From Clostridia bacterium (GTDB taxonomy: Bacteria; Bacillota; Clostridia; Oscillospirales; Ruminococcaceae), in NCBI GenBank assembly GCA_021152595.1, contig JAGKVC010000089.1, positions 1 through 17,842 on the forward strand: a DNA stretch of 17,842 nucleotides, given 5' to 3'. Both the position numbers and the translations under genes were made by a program. The notes under the pieces were generated by a model that did not search any database, was not told the DNA's origin, and saw only the letters and a list, made by a program, of their open reading frames with translations. The stretch's first letter is position 1. Each line of letters begins with the position of its first letter. Shown here piece by piece: positions 1 to 5,876 of the stretch.

Positions 1-494
1 GAGTAGCTGTAATAGGTATTGCCGACTTTATATCCGCCGGTTTCATACACAAGACTGCTCCCCTTCTGATTATCATAAGTATTCAGTCCGGCAGGCAGCT
101 TGCAGGGCTCGAGAGATTTGACCGCAGAATATTGCGTGCCCTTGTCCGTTTCGACAGCGAGCTGATAGTAATAAATCTTACCCGGTTCCAGATCCGGATC
201 GGAGCAGGATTTGCCCGTACCGGAGTAAACTGGAACAAATCCAGACTGCGCATCCTCAGAGCGGTACAGCACATAATTCTTTGCCGAGAGCGTCGTATCC
301 CATTGGAGTGCGCCCTGATCCGCCTGATCGGTGCCGTTGATCGTGTAGACATTGCCGACCAGACCAATGTCCTTTGAAACATCCGCGGATGCCTGCCGCG
401 GCGCATCGGCTGCGAATCCTGCAAGCGGCAGAATCTGCACGCCGAGGATCACCGCTGCAAATCCTGCGGCAATCGCTGTAAACTGTTTTCTCAT
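1..494 (-). CDS. Secreted protein with fibronectin-III-like domain, 5' part only (C-terminus outside window)
   Basis: The frame is open from an ATG at 494 to the window edge, giving 164 residues with no stop. The start is set by a GGTGAGG-type ribosome site at about 499-506. Residues 1-28 form a signal peptide: MRKQ, a hydrophobic core, then a GFAA-type cleavage region. Residues about 45-130 read like a fibronectin type III domain, with a tryptophan near the start (LQWD), YVLYRSED in the middle and KIYYYQLAVET before the last strand. After it the sequence moves into a new domain (LNTYDNQKG, then YKVGNTYYSY) that I cannot assign. Its position suggests an extracellular carbohydrate-active enzyme like its neighbours, possibly a GH43-like propeller, but that is a guess. 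No dockerin is visible because the C-terminus is missing. It is transcribed divergently from the GH2 operon. Confidence is high that this is a gene and low on its function. Confidence 0.85.
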   Translation of the reverse strand, partial: MRKQFTAIAAGFAAVILGVQILPLAGFAADAPRQASADVSKDIGLVGNVYTINGTDQADQGALQWDTTLSAKNYVLYRSEDAQSGFVPVYSGTGKSCSDPDLEPGKIYYYQLAVETDKGTQYSAVKSLEPCKLPAGLNTYDNQKGSSLVYETGGYKVGNTYYSY

Positions 495-522
495 AAACCC
501 TCACCTTTTTTCTGTTATATCA

Positions 523-535
523 GGAGCCTTGCTCC
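523..535 (-). promoter_or_regulatory. Small perfect inverted repeat at the 5' end of the FN3-protein transcript
   Basis: GGAGC-CTT-GCTCC is a perfect 5-bp inverted repeat lying just downstream of the predicted -10 box of the leftmost gene. It falls at or next to the likely transcription start. It could be a 5'-end stabilising hairpin or an operator half-site pair. It is short, so chance is possible. Confidence 0.35.
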
Positions 536-543
536 CCTATACT

Positions 544-572
544 ATTATATATGTTTCAAACAGAGAAAGCAA
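544..572 (-). promoter_or_regulatory. Sigma-A-type promoter of the leftmost gene
   Basis: On the minus strand TTGCTT (567-572) is followed by 17 bases and a perfect TATAAT (544-549). The start codon is at 494, so the leader would be about 40 nt and would include the ribosome site at about 499-506. The -10 box is consensus; the -35 box matches only at TTG. Confidence 0.6.
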
Positions 573-673
573 TAGCTTTTTGTCACTTGTTCGGTACTAA
601 TACAAAGCATGCGATCAGACAAGTTCCGTGCAAGTGCTGAATACATCCCTGCCGCATCATGCAAACTCTTCTG

Positions 674-808
674 ACGCAATCTGTCAAATGTCATATACAG
701 GTTTTCATCAATCGCAATTTATGGGAAAAAGCTGTATAATTTCGCAATACATGTAAATATCTACAATTCATCCATAATATCTTTACTTTGCACATTGAAC
801 AACGCAAT
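674..808 (+). repeat. Four dispersed copies of (A/T)CGCAAT upstream of the GH2 operon
   Basis: The heptamer occurs on the same strand at 674-680 (ACGCAAT), 712-718 (TCGCAAT), 742-748 (TCGCAAT) and 802-808 (ACGCAAT). Spacings are 38, 30 and 60 bases. The last copy lies between the -35 and -10 boxes of the GH2 promoter. No copy of the complement was noticed in the region. The arrangement suggests binding sites for a regulator, but no regulator is encoded nearby. Confidence 0.4.
752..765. promoter_or_regulatory. Palindromic candidate operator TGTA-N6-TACA
   Basis: TGTAAATATCTACA is a 14-base near-perfect palindrome (12 of 14 positions self-complementary) centred about 36 bases upstream of the -35 box of the GH2 promoter. 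The position suits an activator, or an upstream repressor site. TGTA/TACA ends are common in operators of several winged-helix regulator families, so the regulator cannot be named. Confidence 0.4.
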
Positions 809-823
809 AAAATCGTTTATAAT
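795..823 (+). promoter_or_regulatory. Sigma-A promoter of the GH2-GH141 operon
   Basis: TTGAAC (795-800), a 17-base spacer, then a perfect TATAAT (818-823). Transcription would start near 830, giving a leader of about 60 nt before the ATG at 891. One CGCAAT hexamer (803-808) sits inside the spacer. Confidence 0.75.
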
Positions 824-890
824 TGAAGTGTAAATTGGTGTATTATAGACAAATCAGCACCAAAACGAAACAGAAAGGCTAGGGGAAATT

Positions 891-3800
891 ATGAAACTAT
901 GGAAGAAGACCGGGGCGTTGCTGCTCTCATTGAGCATGCTCGCGGCAGCCATACCGGGGCAGAGCTTGTCTGCACATGCGGCTGCATCCGATATACAGCT
1001 TGGTTTATCACCGCTGTATAGGGCCAATGTGAACGAAAACAAGTTCACGCACAACGAATGGACAGGCAACAACGGCGCAGAGGATGTCTTTGCAGTGAAC
1101 CGCGAACCGGCTTCACTGACGCTCATCCCCTATCAGGATACGGCAACTGCTGCGGCAGCCGTCTGGGATTACAATGCCCGTACCGATTCTGAGTACCTGC
1201 AAATGCTCACCGGCGCTAATGAGCAATGGGACCTGACCGTCGTGCAGAACGCAAGTCAGGCACAGCCGCTGATCAACGCAGGAGCCATGAAGCCCGGCTA
1301 TACACCCGGCAACGGCTGGAAATCCGTTACCCTGCCGAATAGCTGGACGTGTCAGGGCTTTGACTTCCCGATCTACGCGAACGTCACCATGCCGTTCCAG
1401 AGCGCGTATGACCGAGGCGTTTCCTGCCCGAAGGCTCCGACCAACTACAATCCGGTCGGACTCTACCGCAAGACCATCAATGTCTCTTCTGATATGCTGA
1501 AGGACAACCGGCGCGTTGAGATCCATTTCGAGGGTGTCGAATCCGCATACTATGTTTATGTCAACGGCAAGGAAGCAGGCTACAGCGAGGATACCTTCGC
1601 ACCGCACCGCTTCGACATTACCGATTATCTGACAGAAGGCGAAAACCTGATTGCCGTGGAAGTTCACAAGTTCTGCGACGGCACATGGTTCGAGGATCAG
1701 GATATGATCTATGACGGCGGTATCTTCCGCGACGTCTACCTGACCAGTACGCCGCTTGTCAAGATCTGTGACTACACCGTTCAGACCGATCTCGACAGCA
1801 ACTATCAGAATGCTTCGCTGAATCTCTCGGTCAATATCCACAACAAGGCTTCCGCAAATGTCAGCGGTCTGAGCGTGGATGTTGCTGTTCTCGATGAAGC
1901 AGGCAACAATCTCACCGCAGGCACGAGCATTCCGGTTTCCTCCGTCGATGCCGGAAAAATCGTCACTGCGAAGATTTCCAAGGAAGTTCTCTCACCGAAG
2001 CTCTGGTCCGCAGAGCATCCGAACCTCTACGCACTCGTCCTGACGCTGAAAAACAGCAAGGGCACGATCGAAACCGTCTCCGCACAGATGGGCTTCCGCG
2101 AGATCGGCTTCACACGCACTGAGGTTGACAGCTCCTACCGAGTTACCACGAAGCAGTGGCAGGTCATGACGATCAACGGCAAGCGTCTTCTGCTCAAGGG
2201 CGTCAACCGCCATGACACCGATCCGTTCCACGGCAAGGCTGTTCCGCAGGGAACGATGGAAGAAGACATCCGCCAGATGAAAACGCATAACATCAATGCG
2301 ATCCGTACCTCCCACTACAGCAACGACTCCTATCTCTACTGGCTCTGCAACAAGTTCGGCATGTACATGCTCGCAGAGACCAACATGGAGTGCCACGCGC
2401 TGATGTACGGCGACAACGGCACGCAGAAGGGCTGGTTCTATGAGCTCGGTCTTGACCGTACCCAGACCACCTTCCAGCGCCTGAAGAATCATCCGGCTAT
2501 CTTCGGCTGGTCGATCGGAAACGAAATGCAGTATACCGGCGATCCGAACTGCGCAAACGGTCTGTTCCGTGATATGATCTGGTATTTCAAGAAGAACGAT
2601 CCGACCAGACCTGTCCACAGCGAAGGTCAGGGCGACGCAATGGGCGTTGATATGTCCAGCCAGATGTACCCCGGTCAGTCCGGTATCCTCGGCAAGGCAG
2701 GCGTCGGCAAAATGCCGTATGTCATGTGCGAATATGACCACGCGATGGGCAACTCCGTCGGCGGTCTGAAGGAATACTGGGATTCCATCCGCAGCGCCGA
2801 TAACATGCTCGGCGGCTTTATCTGGGACTGGTGCGATCAGTCGCGTGCAGTCTCGCTCGGCGGCTTCGGCGGCAGCTCCTCGTCCTATGAGATCAAGGAT
2901 CAGAAGGGACTGACCGGTACCGTCAGCGCAAGTGAATCCGACTTCAACCGCAGCGCCGGTGCTGCATCGCTGAGCGGCGTCTCCTGCAAGGGCTACACCC
3001 TGATGGACGGCAACACCTCCTATCTCAGCGCTCTCTCCGGCACAGGCAAATCCTTCACATTTGAAGCAATCGTCAAACCGTCCTCGACCAATCAGAACAG
3101 CGTTCTGCTTTCGATCGGCGACAATAACTGCGCACTCAAAACGCGCAGCAGCGGCAGCGGTCTGGAATTCTTCGTATACAGCGGCGGCTGGAAATCCGTT
3201 GCAACGAGCTTCCCGTCTGACTGGGTAGGCAACTGGCATCAGGTTGTCGGTGTCTATGACAAGGGCAATCTCTCAATCTACTGCGACGGCAAACTGCTCG
3301 GCTCTGAATCCGTTGCCGACGGCATCGACAGCGGCACAACACCGCTCGGCATCGGCTATGATGCATCGAACGGCAGACGCTTCGACGGCGAAATTTCCAT
3401 GGCGCGTATCTATAACAGAGCGCTTTCCGCAGCCGAGATCAACGGTCAGAACAGTCAGTCTCCGGCAATCGCTCCGAGCGATTCCTCTGTTCTCGTATGG
3501 CTCGATTACAGCGCTGAAATCACTGAGACCAAGGGCGCAAGCGTCAGCTATGTCAACGGCAAGTGGGATTATTACAGCGAGGATTATGCGCACAAGAACC
3601 TCTACGGCGACGAAAGCCGCGGTCATTACTTCGCATACGGCGGCGACTGGGGCGATAACCCGAACGACAACAGCTTCTGCGAAAACGGTCTGGTCAGCCC
3701 AGACAGAACACCGCAGCCGGAAATCGAAGAGGTCAAGTTCCAGTATCAGAACTACTGGTTCAGCGCAGACGCAAGTCAGATCAATGAGCGCAAGGTCTCT

Positions 3801-5819
3801 GTTTATAACGAAAGCAACTTCACAAACCTCAATGAGTATGACGTCATCTGGTCTCTCCTGAAAAACGGTATCGAGATCAGCAGCGGTGACGCGGAAGATA
3901 CCGATGTCAAGCCGCTGACACACGGCACAATCACCGTTCCGTTCAAGCTGCCGGCAGCCATCGCACCCGGCGATGAGTTCCTGCTGAATGTTTCCGTCAG
4001 AACCAAGGAAGGCACTGCTGTTGTTCCGGCAGGCACCGAGCTTTCCTATGCACAGTTCAGCGTTCCGGCAGGCGCAGCAAAGGTCACGAAGAAAGCAAGC
4101 ACCGACGCAGTTACCGTCAAGGAAAACAGCGGCGATTACAGCGTCACCGGTAAGAATTTCAGCTTTGCAGTCAGCAAGAGCACCGGTCAGATGGTCAACT
4201 ACATCTACAACGGCGAGCTGCTGATCGAAAACGGTCCGGCTCCGAACTTCTGGCGCGGCTATGTCGAAAACGACAACAACGGCTCACGCGGTTCCTTTGA
4301 TACGAAATGGCGCAACGCGATGAACGGCGCAAAGGTCAATAAGATCGAAACCCGCGAGGAAAACGGCAATCAGGTCATTACCGTTTATACACAGCTCCCG
4401 AACGCAGGCAATACCTCCGTGAATCTCCAGTATACCGTCATGGGCGACGGCAATGTCACAGTCGGCATCCGCGTCGATGCGACACAGTCCGGTCTCGGAA
4501 ACTTCCTCCGCGTCGGCTCGATCATGACGCTCCACCGTAAGACAAACGGCAGACTCGGCGTCTGGACAGAAACCGTCAGCGGCTTCTTCTTCCCATATAT
4601 GAAGGCTGACGACTGCGGCAACATCACCGACCTCAACTGGATGGCAATTCAGAGCAGCAAACATGAAAACGGTCTGCTCATCGCAGCAGATACCCCGATC
4701 GAAGGCAGCGCACTCCACTTCCTGCCCGAAGATCTGATGAAGGCAAATCACCCCTATGAGCTGAAGCCGCGCTCCCAGACATATGTCAGCCTGAACTACG
4801 GCTCCATGGGTACCGGCTCCGCAACCTGCGGCCCCGGCGTTCTCGGTCAGTATCAGCTCTCCAGCAAGCGCGCATACAACTGGACATTCACCATCATGCC
4901 GACCGGCGCAAAGACGACCGGCGCACAGCTCGCAGAACAGGCAAAGCCGTTCCGCAAGATCGCATCCTACATTCAGGATCTCAGCCAGAACCAGATGATG
5001 ATTCCGGTTCCGGCATCCGCTGAACTGAAAGAGACCGAAGGCACCGTTCTGATGAGCGGCAAGGTCGAAATTCCGTTCAATTCGATCATTGATCCGATCG
5101 TTGAAAACAAGCATTCCTTTACGATTGAAGCGAATGTGATCCCGACCGGCGATCCGGAATACAACATGTTCGTTGCAAAGGGTGACCACAGCTTCGCACT
5201 CCGTACCCGTCCGGGCATCCTCGACTTCTTCATCTACGCAAACGGCGGCTGGCAGGTCTGCTCCTATGAAATGCCTTCTGCTATGAAGTCCTCCTGGATC
5301 GGAAAGATGCATCAGGTCGCCGGTATCTACAACGGCGAAACCAATACGCTCTCTGTCTATGCTGACGGTCAGATTCTCGCAAACAAGCAGCTCAATACCG
5401 GCGGTCCGGCACATACCAATTACAGCGTCATGATCGGCGGCTGCCCGGAAACCGGCAGAGGCTCCAGCGCAGAATTCGGCGCAGTCCGCATGTACAGCAA
5501 GGCACTCTCCGCTTCCGAAATCGCATCCCAGAACACCGCTTCTCCGGCATACGGCCCGAAGGATAATGCGGTCACAATGTGGATCGACTTCGGCGCAGAG
5601 CCGGACTTCCCGACACCGTCCGCAGGTCTGATCGGCGATGTCAACCTCGATGAACATGTCGATGTTTCCGATGCAGTTCTGCTTGCAAGATTCATCGCAG
5701 AGGACAAAAAGGCTGTTGTCTATGATCAGGGCAAGCTCAATGCTGCTGTTGTTGACGACGGCGCACTGGATTCCAATGATGTCATCGGCATCCTGAAAAT
5801 CATCGCAAAGCTCGTATAA
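891..5819 (+). CDS. Secreted LacZ-type GH2 beta-galactosidase with two LamG-like modules and a C-terminal dockerin
   Basis: The protein has 1642 residues; the start is supported by AGGGG at 881-885. The order is: signal peptide 1-31; GH2 sugar-binding domain about 140-285 (FEDQDM and GGIFRDV, as in E. coli LacZ); Ig-like domain about 290-400; TIM barrel from about 405; first LamG-like module about 660-885; rest of the barrel about 905-940; Ig-like domain 940-1060; LacZ small-chain-like domain about 1080-1350 (NFWRGY); second LamG-like module about 1372-1572; dockerin 1579-1642. The acid/base is E545 (SIGNEM) and the nucleophile E614 (CEYDHAMGNS). The first LamG-like module sits between WDWCDQ (646-651) and FAYGGDWGDNPND (914-926), which are nearly contiguous in ordinary LacZ. 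The family cleaves terminal beta-galactosides; here it should act outside the cell on galactan or arabinogalactan side chains. The second dockerin calcium loop is degenerate. It is the first gene of an operon with the GH141-like gene 57 bases downstream, with no terminator between. Confidence 0.95.
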   Translation: MKLWKKTGALLLSLSMLAAAIPGQSLSAHAAASDIQLGLSPLYRANVNENKFTHNEWTGNNGAEDVFAVNREPASLTLIPYQDTATAAAAVWDYNARTDSEYLQMLTGANEQWDLTVVQNASQAQPLINAGAMKPGYTPGNGWKSVTLPNSWTCQGFDFPIYANVTMPFQSAYDRGVSCPKAPTNYNPVGLYRKTINVSSDMLKDNRRVEIHFEGVESAYYVYVNGKEAGYSEDTFAPHRFDITDYLTEGENLIAVEVHKFCDGTWFEDQDMIYDGGIFRDVYLTSTPLVKICDYTVQTDLDSNYQNASLNLSVNIHNKASANVSGLSVDVAVLDEAGNNLTAGTSIPVSSVDAGKIVTAKISKEVLSPKLWSAEHPNLYALVLTLKNSKGTIETVSAQMGFREIGFTRTEVDSSYRVTTKQWQVMTINGKRLLLKGVNRHDTDPFHGKAVPQGTMEEDIRQMKTHNINAIRTSHYSNDSYLYWLCNKFGMYMLAETNMECHALMYGDNGTQKGWFYELGLDRTQTTFQRLKNHPAIFGWSIGNEMQYTGDPNCANGLFRDMIWYFKKNDPTRPVHSEGQGDAMGVDMSSQMYPGQSGILGKAGVGKMPYVMCEYDHAMGNSVGGLKEYWDSIRSADNMLGGFIWDWCDQSRAVSLGGFGGSSSSYEIKDQKGLTGTVSASESDFNRSAGAASLSGVSCKGYTLMDGNTSYLSALSGTGKSFTFEAIVKPSSTNQNSVLLSIGDNNCALKTRSSGSGLEFFVYSGGWKSVATSFPSDWVGNWHQVVGVYDKGNLSIYCDGKLLGSESVADGIDSGTTPLGIGYDASNGRRFDGEISMARIYNRALSAAEINGQNSQSPAIAPSDSSVLVWLDYSAEITETKGASVSYVNGKWDYYSEDYAHKNLYGDESRGHYFAYGGDWGDNPNDNSFCENGLVSPDRTPQPEIEEVKFQYQNYWFSADASQINERKVSVYNESNFTNLNEYDVIWSLLKNGIEISSGDAEDTDVKPLTHGTITVPFKLPAAIAPGDEFLLNVSVRTKEGTAVVPAGTELSYAQFSVPAGAAKVTKKASTDAVTVKENSGDYSVTGKNFSFAVSKSTGQMVNYIYNGELLIENGPAPNFWRGYVENDNNGSRGSFDTKWRNAMNGAKVNKIETREENGNQVITVYTQLPNAGNTSVNLQYTVMGDGNVTVGIRVDATQSGLGNFLRVGSIMTLHRKTNGRLGVWTETVSGFFFPYMKADDCGNITDLNWMAIQSSKHENGLLIAADTPIEGSALHFLPEDLMKANHPYELKPRSQTYVSLNYGSMGTGSATCGPGVLGQYQLSSKRAYNWTFTIMPTGAKTTGAQLAEQAKPFRKIASYIQDLSQNQMMIPVPASAELKETEGTVLMSGKVEIPFNSIIDPIVENKHSFTIEANVIPTGDPEYNMFVAKGDHSFALRTRPGILDFFIYANGGWQVCSYEMPSAMKSSWIGKMHQVAGIYNGETNTLSVYADGQILANKQLNTGGPAHTNYSVMIGGCPETGRGSSAEFGAVRMYSKALSASEIASQNTASPAYGPKDNAVTMWIDFGAEPDFPTPSAGLIGDVNLDEHVDVSDAVLLARFIAEDKKAVVYDQGKLNAAVVDDGALDSNDVIGILKIIAKLV

Positions 5820-5865
5820 CAGAACACATACAAATATATAAATCGCGCAATGACCAATCTGAAAT

Positions 5866-5870
5866 GGGGG
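5866..5870 (+). promoter_or_regulatory. Ribosome binding site deciding the start of the GH141-like gene
   Basis: GGGGG with 6 bases to the ATG at 5877. An in-frame ATG at 5850 has no ribosome site (upstream is AT-rich TATATAAATCGCG) and would add nine polar residues before the signal peptide, so 5877 is preferred. Confidence 0.75.
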
Positions 5871-5876
5871 TTTTAT

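Larger units (their letters stand above)
495..890. other. Divergent intergenic region without genes
   Basis: This 396-base AT-rich stretch separates the leftward FN3 protein from the rightward GH2 operon. It holds a promoter for each direction, a TGTA/TACA palindrome, a run of CGCAAT hexamers and a small hairpin, all listed separately. I found no convincing small ORF with a ribosome site and no RNA gene. An isolated TATAAT at 735-740 lacks a -35 partner. Confidence 0.7.

Noticed and set aside
735..740. TATAAT as an additional plus-strand promoter
   Set aside because: No recognisable -35 element at 16-18 bases upstream.
841..846. TATTAT as the -10 box of the GH2 operon
   Set aside because: The nearest TTGAAG is only 12 bases upstream; the TTGAAC-17-TATAAT pair at 795-823 is much better.
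4284..5657. 457-codon open frame on the minus strand, opposite the GH2 gene
   Set aside because: Same complementary-register effect; no ribosome site, and the sense strand has clear domains throughout.
5850..5852. Upstream ATG as start of the GH141-like gene
   Set aside because: No ribosome site; the ATG at 5877 has GGGGG at good spacing and begins the signal peptide directly.
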